A program made the translations under genes and the position numbers. This document shows positions 8,687 through 18,980 of a DNA stretch of 64,000 nt, piece by piece; position 1 is the stretch's first letter, and every line of letters starts with the position of its first letter. Below the pieces are notes generated by a model. That model made no database searches, was not told the origin of the DNA, and was given only the letters and a program-made list of their open reading frames with translations. This DNA comes from Agarilytica sp033852165 (GTDB taxonomy: Bacteria; Pseudomonadota; Gammaproteobacteria; Pseudomonadales; Cellvibrionaceae), in the NCBI GenBank assembly GCA_033852165.1, contig JAWSUZ010000023.1:96012-160011 (forward strand). Reading direction: 5' to 3'.

Positions 8687-9709
8687 TTAACTTTTTAGTT
8701 TATTTTCTTTTTCTAATTTTTTTATACGACCAGCTAGGTCATCGAGCTGTCCAAAACGTACAGCTGATTTACGCCAACGTTTAACATCTTGCATAGGAGT
8801 AGCCGACGCGAAAACCCCAGCCTCCGTTGTTCCTTTCGTCACAACAGTGCCTCCATTAAAATGGCAATTATCCGCGATTTCAATATGACCATTTACGATG
8901 ACCGCGCCAGCAAAGGTGCAGTTTTTACCAATTTTAGTGCTTCCAGCAATCCCAACACAGCCAGCAATAGCGGTGTTTTCACCGATTTCGACATTATGTG
9001 CTAAATGAACTTGGTTATCGATAATAACCCCGTCGTGAATTACTGTATCTCCAATTGCTCCGCGATCAATTGCCGTACCCGCACCAATCTCAACATTATT
9101 GCCAATGACGACACCACCGAGCTGGTGAATCTTAACCCAGCCTTCGGAACTTGGCGCAAATCCAAAGCCATCCGAACCAATAGCAGTTGAGCTGTGAATA
9201 ATAACGTTGGAGCCAATACGCACATCCGCATAAATCGATACGTTTGCGTATATCAGGCAGTTATCACCTAAACAGCTATTCTCACCGACAACAACGCCAG
9301 GATATAACTCACAACCGTCACCAATTTCAACGTTATCTTCGATAACACAGTTGGCACCAATTGATGCACTCGCTGAGATTGTTGCGCTTTCAGCAACCAC
9401 TGCGCTCTGATGAATACCCGCAACGCGTTTCTTTCGAGTATTAAATATTGCACTCGCTTTAGCATACGTCTTATAGGGATCTTCATCTACCAAGGCATTC
9501 CCTTGGTAGGCCGACAGACTCTCTTCTTTGAGAATTACAGCGCCTGCTTGAGTACTTCCTAGAAACTTCTCAAAACTATTTGAAGATAAAAAGCTCAGTT
9601 CCTCAGGGCCTGCTCTTTCGAGAGAAGCCAAACCGGACACGCATGCATCGCCATCCCCCCGAAAGGTAACGCCAAGCCTATCCGCTAAGTCTGCCAACCG
9701 AATCAACAT
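8687..9709 (-). CDS. lpxD: UDP-3-O-(3-hydroxyacyl)glucosamine N-acyltransferase
   Basis: LpxD adds the N-linked hydroxyacyl chain, the third step of lipid A synthesis. The 340-aa protein has the N-terminal uridine-binding domain (about residues 1-100), a left-handed beta-helix of hexapeptide repeats (about 100-300), the GSDGFGFAP and HLAHNVEIG motifs (catalytic His in the latter), and a C-terminal helix ending KLEKENKLKS. It follows skp by 33 bp. Confidence 0.97.
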   Translation of the reverse strand: MLIRLADLADRLGVTFRGDGDACVSGLASLERAGPEELSFLSSNSFEKFLGSTQAGAVILKEESLSAYQGNALVDEDPYKTYAKASAIFNTRKKRVAGIHQSAVVAESATISASASIGANCVIEDNVEIGDGCELYPGVVVGENSCLGDNCLIYANVSIYADVRIGSNVIIHSSTAIGSDGFGFAPSSEGWVKIHQLGGVVIGNNVEIGAGTAIDRGAIGDTVIHDGVIIDNQVHLAHNVEIGENTAIAGCVGIAGSTKIGKNCTFAGAVIVNGHIEIADNCHFNGGTVVTKGTTEAGVFASATPMQDVKRWRKSAVRFGQLDDLAGRIKKLEKENKLKS

Positions 9710-9742
9710 TAATATGCCCTGCTTTGCTTTTTAAATTACGTT

Positions 9743-10249
9743 TTATTTTAACTTATCCAATTCAGCAGCAATGGCTTCTGTTACATCTGAATCCTGGTTG
9801 CCAACAACTGCAACAGCTTCACGTCGAAGCATGAAATCAATTCCCTTTTCTTCCATATATTGCTTAACAATACCTTGCAGTTGAGCCTGATATTTGTCGA
9901 ATATAGATTTCAGCAGAAGATTTTGTTCTGACTTAATAAGATCCATCGCTAACTTGCGGTTTTTAGCAACTTGCTCCATCTTGTCACGGTGCTTCGATTT
10001 TTCTGCATCGCCCCATGTCATGCTTTTAGAGTTAAGCTCTTTATTGAGTATTTCCAACTCGGCATTTAAAGCTTCAAACTCAGCTTTCATTTTCGCGAAT
10101 TCTGGAGTTGCCTCAAAAGCGCCAACTGTTTGTTGAGCAAATTGGGTTCGCATAATGGCTTCATTCGGATCAAAAATAACAATTTTCCCAGCAAATGAAA
10201 ACTGCGCCACCGCCATCAAGACCGAAGCAAGAATGATTTTATTAAACAT
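9743..10249 (-). CDS. skp: OmpH/Skp periplasmic chaperone
   Basis: Skp holds unfolded outer-membrane proteins in the periplasm on their way to BamA. The 168-aa protein has a signal peptide (residues 1-20, ending AQFSFA) followed by a short beta strand KIVIFDPNEAI and a long, charged helical region forming the tentacles, then a closing strand region (IDFMLRREAVAVV). It lies between bamA and lpxD, the conserved position. Length is typical. Confidence 0.94.
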   Translation of the reverse strand: MFNKIILASVLMAVAQFSFAGKIVIFDPNEAIMRTQFAQQTVGAFEATPEFAKMKAEFEALNAELEILNKELNSKSMTWGDAEKSKHRDKMEQVAKNRKLAMDLIKSEQNLLLKSIFDKYQAQLQGIVKQYMEEKGIDFMLRREAVAVVGNQDSDVTEAIAAELDKLK

Positions 10250-10297
10250 CTGTGTTCTCCATATATTTAACTATTTTTAGATTTGTAATAAATAATA

Positions 10298-12979
10298 TTA
10301 AAAGCCAGCGCCAAAAGAAAACTGGAAGCGCTTAGTTTCATCGTATTCATTTTCTTCACTTGGCCAAGCGTAACTGAATGTTAAGGGACCCATTGCCGAC
10401 AGCCATTTAAAACCTAAGCCGAAGGAAGTGCGAAGGTCGGACAAGTTGAAGTCTGAACAAGCTAATTGATCTTTTCTACAGCTCGAAGAAAAAACATTTC
10501 CTGCATCGAAAAAGGCGACCAATTGCATTGAACGAGTATCTTTTGCAAAGGGAATCGGCAAAATTAGTTCGGTATTGAATTCAAAGAGTATGTTACCACC
10601 AGAAGCACGAGTATTACTGCCTAAGCTACGTCGTGCAGAAATTAATTTTCCGGGTTCACAACCACTTGGATTCTCACAAAGTACGTATGACGCAGTTAAC
10701 TCATCTGCGGATATACTCCCATTATCATCCAAGTCTCGCGCAGATGAAAAAGCGAGGAAATACGGTTCAGCTTGTTGATCTTGGGGACCTAAAGTATAGG
10801 AGTCGTACCCACGTACAGAACCGATACCACCCGTACGGAAGTTCTCGAAAAATGGCAATTCATTCATACCACCAAAACCGTTCCCATACCCCAACTTAGT
10901 TCTAAATCGTAACGTAAAGTCTTCAGATAGAGGGACAAAATGTTTAGCTTCAAATTGAATCTTATAAAATTCCAGGTCGCTACCTGGAACCATCGTTTCA
11001 ACACTTAGAGATTGAGAGTTACCTCTAGTAGGGAGTATTCCGCGATTAAGCGTATTTCGGCTCCAAGAAAGGTTCACCGGCAAACTATTAAACTGCGTTC
11101 CATACAGATCAATAAAACCAGGTTCATCCTCTATGAGGACGTCATCGCCAGCGCTAAAAGCTACAACGTCGTGACTAAACTCATTAGTATAACTACCAAC
11201 AGATAGTCGAGAACCTCTTAGGAATAAATCCTGCTCCAGATCGCTATGCCTCACGTAGGTATCAGAAACATCATATGTTTCACGAACACCGTCAACGATT
11301 ATAGACACGTCATCATAGAAAAAAGGGCTTTGGCGAATATTACTTGATACAGTATCTCCCACCTTAAGACTCTGATTGATCAAACCAAACCCAAAACGCA
11401 AGAATGATATTTCAGAGATCGGATAGCCAAAAGTAACATTCGCACCGGCAGAATCTGACGAATAACGACTACCAAAATTAGAGCTGGTAAAATCTGAATT
11501 TTGATAAAAGACACTAAACCCTCTGCTCACACCATCAGGCGTAAAGTAGGGGTCGTTATACTGAAAGGTGTAATTGTCTTGAAAGCGGTTATGGTTAATC
11601 CCAAATTGAACACGCTTACCAGTTCCCAACCAGTTGTTCTCACTAACACTAATGCCAATACTGGCTTTGTAGGCTTCTGAATAACCAAGACTTGCTTGAA
11701 TACTTCCCGATGCCTGCTCTTCGACCTTGTAAGACACATCCACCAGATCGCTGTGGCCTGGCACATCTTTAATGTCGATAGTAACCTCTTTAAAATACCC
11801 AAGACGTTCTAGTTTGACTTTAGAGTTTTCGATTCGAGCATTCGACGCGGAGGAACCTTCTAGCTGTCTCATTTCTCGGCGAATCACTTCGTCCGAAGTC
11901 TTAGTATTACCACTAAATTCTATTCTGCGGACATACACTCTCTTTCCAGGATCGACAAAAAAGGTGATATCCACTGTATGGGCATCAGCATCTTTCTTCG
12001 GTATACCTTCCACCGAGGCATTGGTATAGCCCGCATTCCCCAACAACGTCGTAATATATTCCGATGTGTTTGTCATACGCAGTTGCGAGAACGTATCACC
12101 ACCTTTGAGTAAAAATAAGCGCTTAACCGTCTCTTCAGCAAGAATGGGATCACCTGCAAGATCTACAGTTTTAACTTTATATTTCTCGCCTTCATTAAAA
12201 TTGAGCGTGATGAACACCCCTGTTTTATCTGGGCTTATCGATACTTGAGATGAAACGATTTGAAAGTCCAAATAGCCCCTATCCAAGTAAAAAGAAGATA
12301 GCGTTTCTAGATCACCAGACAGCTTTTCTTTTGCGTATTTATCAGCACTGGAGAAAAAACGATGCCATGCGCTTGGCCTAATCGTTACAAGATCAAGCAA
12401 GGTATCATCATCAAAGACCGTATTACCTACAAAGTTAACGTGGCGAATTTTCGCCGCACTGCCCTCATCAACTTCGATGACAATCTCAACCAAGCTATTG
12501 GGTAAATTTTCCACTTTCACATCTACAGTCGCGCCATAGCGCGCTTGCGCTATATATTGACGCTCCAGTTCACGGGCAATTCCTTGAAGCTTGTGAGCCT
12601 GTAGGATTTCTCCTTCAGACAAGCCGTTATCCGTCATAATACTGACAAGCTGTTCAGTTTTAATCGCTTTATTGCCATCTATTTCGATGGATTTGATAGC
12701 TGGTCTCTCCAACAAAACGATAATGAGGGTATTTTCCTCTCTCGCAACTTGGATATTGTGGAAGAAACCCGTTCCATATAGAGAGCGGATAGTCGAGCGG
12801 ACATCTTCCTGATCAATAACATCACCAACACGAATTGGCATTGCTGCAAATACTGGCCCAGCGGAAACCCTCTGCAACCCTTCCAAGCGGATGTCATTAA
12901 CCTGAAAACTCAAAGAAAAAGCATGTGGAGCCACTATTAAAAGTAATAACGCGGCATATAATCGATTCAATTTAAACAA
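10298..12979 (-). CDS. bamA: Outer membrane protein assembly factor BamA, with EF-hand-like loop insertion
   Basis: BamA is the beta-barrel core of the BAM complex that inserts outer-membrane proteins. The 893-aa protein has a signal peptide (ending about residue 22), five POTRA domains (about 23-430) and a 16-strand Omp85 barrel to the C-terminus, which ends in the expected aromatic SFGAGF. It is longer than E. coli BamA (810 aa). The conserved loop-6 motif VRGY is at residues 722-725. About 25 residues later, residues 749-760 read DLDDNGSISADE, a canonical 12-residue EF-hand calcium loop, and two Cys follow in CENPSGC. It lies between rseP and skp. Confidence 0.97.
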   Translation of the reverse strand: MFKLNRLYAALLLLIVAPHAFSLSFQVNDIRLEGLQRVSAGPVFAAMPIRVGDVIDQEDVRSTIRSLYGTGFFHNIQVAREENTLIIVLLERPAIKSIEIDGNKAIKTEQLVSIMTDNGLSEGEILQAHKLQGIARELERQYIAQARYGATVDVKVENLPNSLVEIVIEVDEGSAAKIRHVNFVGNTVFDDDTLLDLVTIRPSAWHRFFSSADKYAKEKLSGDLETLSSFYLDRGYLDFQIVSSQVSISPDKTGVFITLNFNEGEKYKVKTVDLAGDPILAEETVKRLFLLKGGDTFSQLRMTNTSEYITTLLGNAGYTNASVEGIPKKDADAHTVDITFFVDPGKRVYVRRIEFSGNTKTSDEVIRREMRQLEGSSASNARIENSKVKLERLGYFKEVTIDIKDVPGHSDLVDVSYKVEEQASGSIQASLGYSEAYKASIGISVSENNWLGTGKRVQFGINHNRFQDNYTFQYNDPYFTPDGVSRGFSVFYQNSDFTSSNFGSRYSSDSAGANVTFGYPISEISFLRFGFGLINQSLKVGDTVSSNIRQSPFFYDDVSIIVDGVRETYDVSDTYVRHSDLEQDLFLRGSRLSVGSYTNEFSHDVVAFSAGDDVLIEDEPGFIDLYGTQFNSLPVNLSWSRNTLNRGILPTRGNSQSLSVETMVPGSDLEFYKIQFEAKHFVPLSEDFTLRFRTKLGYGNGFGGMNELPFFENFRTGGIGSVRGYDSYTLGPQDQQAEPYFLAFSSARDLDDNGSISADELTASYVLCENPSGCEPGKLISARRSLGSNTRASGGNILFEFNTELILPIPFAKDTRSMQLVAFFDAGNVFSSSCRKDQLACSDFNLSDLRTSFGLGFKWLSAMGPLTFSYAWPSEENEYDETKRFQFSFGAGF

Positions 12980-13087
12980 TGGAAACTAACCAAACCTTAT
13001 TATTCGTTGTATTACAATGCCGAAAATAGCGGCACATATGAGAGTCTTAACTCTGATTCAAAAGACAAAAAGAGCATAACCAGGCTG

Positions 13088-14449
13088 CTAGGCACCTAAT
13101 ATATCGTTGTAAAAAGCAATCATCATGACCCCAGCTAACATGACTATACCCAAGTTCAAGCTCCAGACCTGCACAGCCTGAGACACTGGACTTCCTTTGA
13201 TCCATTCAACTACGGTGAATACGATATGACCACCATCAAGAATTGGAATAGGTAATAAGTTCATCACCCCCAGTACTATGCTTAGATGAGCAAGAAACGA
13301 AAGAAACGCCCAAAACCCTTGCTCAGCAAAAGAGGCGGCAACTTTAGCAATGCCAATCGGACCACTCAAGTTTTTCGGTGAAATTTCACCAAAAATTAGC
13401 TTTTTCATCGATAACAGGATGAATACACTGGTATCTAGAGTTTCTGTAACAGCCGCACCAAATGCGGAGAATACGTTGTACTGATGTATGCGAACCATAT
13501 CATCAGGAAGCCTGGGCAGTACAACAGACACTCCGACCCGCCCGACTTCCTCACCACCTTTCAGCTTGATCGCCTCAGGCGTTAGAGGAATGACGACAAT
13601 CTCCCCTCCTCGATCAACAACAACCTCGATTTCTTGGCCGGGACGCTCGCGAACATAGTCAACCCAGCCCATCCACGAATCAACATCCTTACCATCTACT
13701 CTCAACAAAAGATCCCCAGACTTGAACCCTGCTTTTTCAGCTGGTCCACCGGGAATAACTTTATCAATAACTTTTCCAATAGGAGGATAATAAAACGCAA
13801 ACCCCAACCCCCTTAACGGATTAGGATCTTTCTCGTCGGCCATCCAGTTATCAAGAAGAGCTTCGGATTCGTAAGTCAAACTCGCATCAGGATATTTGAC
13901 TGTAAATTGAATCGGTCCCGACTCACCAAGTCGGGACAAAAGGTGCAACGCGACCGCTTTACGCGTAGGTGTGCGCTCACCATCTATCGAAATTATTTCC
14001 TGCCCTTCAACAAGGCGCGCCTGCTCCGCTATCGAACCCGCCTCGACCTTTCCAACGACAGGTGATGATGACACAGAGCCATTCACCAATAGAATGACCC
14101 AGTAAAAGACAATAGCCAAAGCAAAATTAGCTAGTGGTCCAGCAAAGAAAATAACAATGCGCTGCCACTCAGGCTTAGAATTAAGTGTTAAATCAACATC
14201 CCCAGCATCAATATCTTCGTTGCGCTCATCAAGCGGTTTGACATAGCCGCCCAGGGGAATCGCAGAAAAGGCAAATTCTGTCCCCTTAGAGTCAGTCCAC
14301 GAAAACAACCGCTGACCAAAGCCCACAGAGAACTTCACCACTTTTACACCAAAGCACCGCATTGCATAAAAATGACCAAACTCATGCACGGGAACTAAGA
14401 TGCATATTGCTAAGATAAACCACAAAGCCGTTATTACATGATCAAACAC
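13088..14449 (-). CDS. rseP: Site-2 protease RseP
   Basis: RseP is the inner-membrane zinc protease that cuts RseA in the sigmaE envelope stress pathway and trims signal-peptide remnants. The protein has the active-site HEFGH in the first membrane segment, two PDZ domains (about residues 115-300), and the C-terminal NLLPIPILDGGH motif with the zinc-binding Asp. I chose the GTG at 14449 because it puts the HEFGH histidine at residue 22, as in E. coli RseP, and it has AAGAGA seven bases upstream. An in-frame ATG at 14491 would add 14 residues without a good ribosome site. Confidence 0.95.
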   Translation of the reverse strand: MFDHVITALWFILAICILVPVHEFGHFYAMRCFGVKVVKFSVGFGQRLFSWTDSKGTEFAFSAIPLGGYVKPLDERNEDIDAGDVDLTLNSKPEWQRIVIFFAGPLANFALAIVFYWVILLVNGSVSSSPVVGKVEAGSIAEQARLVEGQEIISIDGERTPTRKAVALHLLSRLGESGPIQFTVKYPDASLTYESEALLDNWMADEKDPNPLRGLGFAFYYPPIGKVIDKVIPGGPAEKAGFKSGDLLLRVDGKDVDSWMGWVDYVRERPGQEIEVVVDRGGEIVVIPLTPEAIKLKGGEEVGRVGVSVVLPRLPDDMVRIHQYNVFSAFGAAVTETLDTSVFILLSMKKLIFGEISPKNLSGPIGIAKVAASFAEQGFWAFLSFLAHLSIVLGVMNLLPIPILDGGHIVFTVVEWIKGSPVSQAVQVWSLNLGIVMLAGVMMIAFYNDILGA

Positions 14450-14675
14450 AAGATATCTCTTTATCGCGTTATAAGGTTGGTTAGCGCCCATCTATAAACA
14501 GATGTCTATGCGACTATATTAAATCTCTTTGCTCGATGATATGGCTTGCAACAAGCAAACACATATATCGAGAAACACTGCTCTTTCTTAAGAATTTTTA
14601 CTCGCTACAACCCTGTTCGCGGACAAGCAACAAATATTCTTTGTACCGATTATAGGTAGGTTGCCCCGAAACTAA

Positions 14676-15857
14676 TCAGGACTGAATTGATTTCACAACC
14701 TCGTGCGTTTTTATTCTCGCTCTGAGGTCGGCATCTATGACCGCAGCAATGGACTCTGGTTCGGACGAACCCCAACTTTCCATCACTGAGCCAATCACTG
14801 CAGCTATTTGTGTAAACTTCAGCTGTTTTTTTAGAAACAGTTCAACTGCTATTTCATTTACAGCATTCAACACAACAGGAAAATCCTGCCCCATAGTAGA
14901 CGCCTCCATTGCCAATCCAAGACACGGAAAACGTTCAAAATCAGGCGGCTCAAACGAAAGTCCAGCCATCGACGAAAAGTCCAGGCTCTTTACCCCCGAA
15001 TGAATCCTCTCAGGAAACGCCAAGCAATGTGCAATTGGGGTACGCATGTCGGGATTTCCCATTTGCGCCAATACTGAACCATCGCGGTATTGAACCATTG
15101 AATGCACTACGCTCTGAGGATGAACAACCACCTCGATATCTTCGCCCTTCGCATCAAACAACCAACAAGCCTCAATAAATTCCAAGCCCTTATTCATCAT
15201 CGTTGCAGAATCAACGGAAATTTTACGCCCCATGGACCAATTGGGGTGGGCGCAGGCCTCATCAGGCGTCACCAAATCAAAAGTATCAATATCTCGAGTC
15301 CGGAATGGCCCCCCCGACCCAGTTAACAAAATCTTGCTAACACCCGACTCATTTAAGTTTGAGCAAGAAGACGGCAAGCATTGAAATATTGCGTTGTGCT
15401 CACTGTCGATAGGCAATAGAAGCGCACCATGCTCCTTTACCTTATCCATAAACAAGCGACCGCTCATGACCAGAGCTTCTTTATTAGCCAATAGAATCCG
15501 TTTGCCAGCTTCCACTCCAGACAAAGTCGGCAGCAATCCAGCAGCACCAACAATCGCTGCCATTACCGTATCAACATCAGAATGCCCAGCAACATCGCAA
15601 AGTGCTTGCTGACCAAATAGAACTTCCGTCGAACAATCATGGAGCGAAAGAAGCGCCCGCAATTCAGACGCCAAACATTCATCCCCTATTACTGCATACT
15701 TAGGTTTGAACCGACGACATTGCTCGGATAACAATTCAAAGCTCTTATTTGCCGTCAAAGCAAATACGCTGTAACGCTCAGAATTTTGCTCAATAACACT
15801 CAGAGTGCTTTGCCCAATTGAGCCCGTTGCACCCAGAATCGTAATTTTTTGCATCAT
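14676..15857 (-). CDS. dxr: 1-deoxy-D-xylulose 5-phosphate reductoisomerase
   Basis: Dxr (IspC) makes 2-C-methyl-D-erythritol 4-phosphate in the non-mevalonate isoprenoid pathway. The protein begins MMQKITILGATGSIGQSTL, an NADPH-binding Rossmann motif, and has the LLPIDSEHNAIFQCL and KISVDSATMMNKGLEFIEACWL catalytic segments. I place the start at 15857 (GGGGGATC just upstream, 11 bp after the cdsA stop). A longer in-frame start at 15887 would run into cdsA. It sits between cdsA and rseP as is usual. Confidence 0.96.
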   Translation of the reverse strand: MMQKITILGATGSIGQSTLSVIEQNSERYSVFALTANKSFELLSEQCRRFKPKYAVIGDECLASELRALLSLHDCSTEVLFGQQALCDVAGHSDVDTVMAAIVGAAGLLPTLSGVEAGKRILLANKEALVMSGRLFMDKVKEHGALLLPIDSEHNAIFQCLPSSCSNLNESGVSKILLTGSGGPFRTRDIDTFDLVTPDEACAHPNWSMGRKISVDSATMMNKGLEFIEACWLFDAKGEDIEVVVHPQSVVHSMVQYRDGSVLAQMGNPDMRTPIAHCLAFPERIHSGVKSLDFSSMAGLSFEPPDFERFPCLGLAMEASTMGQDFPVVLNAVNEIAVELFLKKQLKFTQIAAVIGSVMESWGSSEPESIAAVIDADLRARIKTHEVVKSIQS

Positions 15858-15868
15858 GATCCCCCGAA

Positions 15869-16693
15869 CTAGATTTGCCAATTGCACGACATAAATACCA
15901 ATGTAAAAACAGGTATCGCAGCAACTAAGCCATCAATTCGATCGAGAATACCGCCATGCCCAGGTAATATTCGCCCACTGTCTTTAACGCCACGATGGCG
16001 CTTCACCATACTCTCAAGCAAGTCTCCGACCACAGATACTAATGCCGTCGGTATCGCTACAATCAATAACGACTGCCAGCCTCCAACATCAGAAATGGCG
16101 TTAAATGTAATCGCAAAAATCGTCGCAAAAATTGCTCCGCCAACAACGCCCTCCCAGGATTTTCCTGGACTCACTTTGGGAGCCAGTTTTCGCTTACCAA
16201 ATGCTCTCCCCGAAAAATAAGCACCTATATCAGCTGCCGCTACGATTAATACAACAAAGAGCACTAACCAGGCTCCATTAGGCTCGCGACTTAAATAGGC
16301 AAACCCCAGCCACGCAGGGACAAGAACGCAAAGCCCCATCAAAAGACGGACAGGAACCGACCCCCAAATCACTGAACTCGAAGGGAAACTCTGTATCCAC
16401 AATAATGCTAAAGCCCACCACGTACATGACGCAATAAAGATCAAACGAAGCTTCTCTACATCTTCTCCCCAAGCGCAATACCAGGCGCTAGCGGCAGAGA
16501 CAGCAACAGCCAAACAGACATACCCGCCCTTGGCTAAAAGACTCGACAGTGCCGATAAACCCGCCCACTCCCAAACAGCAATAAGAAGTACAGCGCCCAT
16601 AAAAGCTGAAAAGTACGCCCACGAAAGTAAAAACAATGCAGCCAAAAACCCAACGGCCAAAACAGAGGCTGTTATAACCCTCTCTTTAAGCAT
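15869..16693 (-). CDS. cdsA: Phosphatidate cytidylyltransferase
   Basis: CdsA makes CDP-diacylglycerol from phosphatidic acid and CTP in the inner membrane. The 274-aa protein is strongly hydrophobic with about eight membrane segments, and carries the family signature near the C-terminus: SMVKRHRGVKDSGRILPGHGG followed by LDRIDGL. It overlaps uppS by 8 bp, showing translational coupling. Confidence 0.95.
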   Translation of the reverse strand: MLKERVITASVLAVGFLAALFLLSWAYFSAFMGAVLLIAVWEWAGLSALSSLLAKGGYVCLAVAVSAASAWYCAWGEDVEKLRLIFIASCTWWALALLWIQSFPSSSVIWGSVPVRLLMGLCVLVPAWLGFAYLSREPNGAWLVLFVVLIVAAADIGAYFSGRAFGKRKLAPKVSPGKSWEGVVGGAIFATIFAITFNAISDVGGWQSLLIVAIPTALVSVVGDLLESMVKRHRGVKDSGRILPGHGGILDRIDGLVAAIPVFTLVFMSCNWQI

Positions 16694-17420
16694 TTGAAGC
16701 CTCTTTGTCTATTTGATCTCCGGTTTTCCCGTAACGCCGCTGACGAGAGTGAAAGTCAGTCACGGCTTTTCTTAACGCAACCCCGTCAAACTCAGGCCAG
16801 AGTAAATCACTAAAGACCAACTCGGCATACGCCGCTTGCCATAACAAAAAGTTACTTATGCGGTATTCTCCCCCCGTACGAATTAACATATCTAAGGGGG
16901 GCAAATCAGAAGTGGATAGATTACCCGAGATACTCTCCTCGGTAATATCTTCAACCTGTAAGGTTCCCGCCAACACTTGCTCAGCCAGCCCTCGAGCAGC
17001 CTGAGCAACATCCCAGCGACCGCCATAATCTGCGGCAATAACTAAAGTGGCATCACCCGTGGTTGCTATGTTTTCAGCTTCGTCTATGGCTCCCAATAAC
17101 CGCTTTGAAAAACGATTCCGATTGCCTATAACCTTAAGCCGAACACCTTCATCGGACAATTTGCGGGCCTCTTTTTTTAAATAACTATAAAAAAGCCCCA
17201 TTAATGCTTCAACCTCTTTAGGAGGCCGCCGCCAATTTTCACTACTAAATGCAAACAATGTTAACGCTTCAACACCCTCGCCTCGACAAGCGGAAAGCAC
17301 ATCACGAATCCGCTCGGCGCCAGCACGATGACCAAAGATACTTTTCTTCCCTTCAACTTTCGCCCAGCGATTATTACCATCCATAATAATGGCAACATGA
17401 CGTAATGCCGTAGAATTCAC
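16686..17420 (-). CDS. uppS: Undecaprenyl diphosphate synthase
   Basis: UppS builds the C55 lipid carrier used for peptidoglycan and O-antigen synthesis by adding isoprene units in cis. The 244-aa protein has HVAIIMDGNNRWAK (catalytic Asp), the GHRAGAERIRD motif, and the C-terminal DMLIRTGGEYRISNFLLWQ segment with the substrate-binding arginines and serine. It precedes cdsA in the operon and overlaps it by 8 bp. Confidence 0.97.
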   Translation of the reverse strand: MNSTALRHVAIIMDGNNRWAKVEGKKSIFGHRAGAERIRDVLSACRGEGVEALTLFAFSSENWRRPPKEVEALMGLFYSYLKKEARKLSDEGVRLKVIGNRNRFSKRLLGAIDEAENIATTGDATLVIAADYGGRWDVAQAARGLAEQVLAGTLQVEDITEESISGNLSTSDLPPLDMLIRTGGEYRISNFLLWQAAYAELVFSDLLWPEFDGVALRKAVTDFHSRQRRYGKTGDQIDKEASNA

Positions 17421-17573
17421 TAACAGACCTCAGTAAAGAACCTGCTCAATCTTAAATAATGATAATAAGCAGGTATAAAATCGAATATTCCAACCATGAA
17501 TTAAGCACATCACGACCGAAGCGAACATAGATGTGGGCGCAATAAAAAGAATAACCGCGCACCCGAATAAGTT

Positions 17574-18131
17574 TTAAATTTCCATTAGATCAGATTCTTT
17601 TGCCGACAATGCACTATCCATTTTAGCGATATACTTATCAGTAATTTTCTGGATGTCCTCACCAGCACGACGCTCTTCATCCTCACCAATTTCTTTTTCT
17701 TTAAGCAGGTCTTTTACTGTGTTGATCGCATCACGACGAATGTTGCGAACAGACACTCGACCAGACTCAGCTTCGTTCCTGGCTTGGCGGATATAGCCCT
17801 TTCGAGTCTCTTCCGTTAATGAAGGCATTGGCACTCGAATAAGGTCGCCCGTAGTCACCGGGTTTAAACCCAAGCCAGATTTCATAATAGCCTTTTCAAT
17901 GTCGGGAACGAGATGCTTCTCCCATGGGCTAATCGACAACGTTCGCGCATCCAGAATGGAGACGTTTGCTACCTGACTTAAAGGTGTAGGATTATCGTAA
18001 TAAGAAACAGAGATGCCATCAAGCAAGCTAGGGTGAGCTCGACCTGTCCTAATTTTATTGAAATTGGCCCCAAGCACTTCCACACTTTTGCTCATGCGCT
18101 CTTCAGTATCTGTCTTTATGTCATTAATCAT
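17574..18131 (-). CDS. frr: Ribosome recycling factor
   Basis: RRF, with EF-G, splits the post-termination ribosome. The 185-aa protein matches the family in full: FNKIRTGRAHPSLLDGI near the N-terminus and ARNEAESGRVSVRNIRRDA in the long-helix domain. It lies between pyrH and uppS, as in most bacteria. Confidence 0.97.
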   Translation of the reverse strand: MINDIKTDTEERMSKSVEVLGANFNKIRTGRAHPSLLDGISVSYYDNPTPLSQVANVSILDARTLSISPWEKHLVPDIEKAIMKSGLGLNPVTTGDLIRVPMPSLTEETRKGYIRQARNEAESGRVSVRNIRRDAINTVKDLLKEKEIGEDEERRAGEDIQKITDKYIAKMDSALSAKESDLMEI

Positions 18132-18198
18132 CGCGGTATATCCCAGGTTCTACATAAGGTTTAGCAATACTATGCAGCTAACTTAAGCCGCCAAAACA

Positions 18199-18939
18199 CT
18201 AAGCAACTTTTGGTTCAGCACTAATGAGCGTGCCCTCGTCACCACCGACAACAATATTGAGTAGCGCCCCCGGTTTGGACATTTTAAATACTCGAATCGG
18301 CATACCATGATCCTGACATAGGCAAATAGCAGTCGAATCCATCACTTCCAATTTGTCTGCCAACACCTTCCCATATGTCAAATGATCGTACATAGTTGCG
18401 CTCGGGTCTTTATGCGGGTCTGCGGAATAAACGCCCTCAACCTTGGTCGCTTTTAACACCAACTCGGCATCAACCTCGATCGCACGTAAGCACGCAGCAG
18501 AATCAGTAGTGAAGAAAGGATTGCCTGTTCCGGCAGAAAATATAACTACCTCGCCACTCTCCAGCATGCGAACCGCTTTTCGCCGATCGTAATGGTCAAC
18601 CACACCACTCATCGGGATTGCTGACATCACATTAGAAGAAATATTCGATCGTTGCAGCGCATCACCCATAGCAAGCGCATTCATCACTGTCGCTAACATA
18701 CCCATATGATCGCCAGTAACACGATCCAAGCCGGCCTCACTAAGTGCTGCACCACGGAACAAGTTTCCGCCACCAATAACCAAACCAACCTGAACGCCAA
18801 TACCGACAAGCTGCCCGATTTCAAGAGCCATTTTATCCAGTACTTTAGGATCAATACCAAAACCGGTAGACCCCATTAATTCTTCACCACTCAATTTAAG
18901 CAATATTCGCTTATACTTTCGATCCGTTTTAATCGTCAT
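18199..18939 (-). CDS. pyrH: UMP kinase
   Basis: PyrH phosphorylates UMP to UDP with ATP. The 246-aa protein has the amino-acid-kinase family features: RILLKLSGEELMG, VGLVIGGGNLFRG, SAGTGNPFFTTDSAA and LKATKVEGVYSADP. The gene follows tsf after a terminator-like hairpin and precedes frr. Confidence 0.97.
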   Translation of the reverse strand: MTIKTDRKYKRILLKLSGEELMGSTGFGIDPKVLDKMALEIGQLVGIGVQVGLVIGGGNLFRGAALSEAGLDRVTGDHMGMLATVMNALAMGDALQRSNISSNVMSAIPMSGVVDHYDRRKAVRMLESGEVVIFSAGTGNPFFTTDSAACLRAIEVDAELVLKATKVEGVYSADPHKDPSATMYDHLTYGKVLADKLEVMDSTAICLCQDHGMPIRVFKMSKPGALLNIVVGGDEGTLISAEPKVA

Positions 18940-18980
18940 TCAGTAGGTCCGCCCAGCAAAATTCGAGGAAGTGTAACAGC

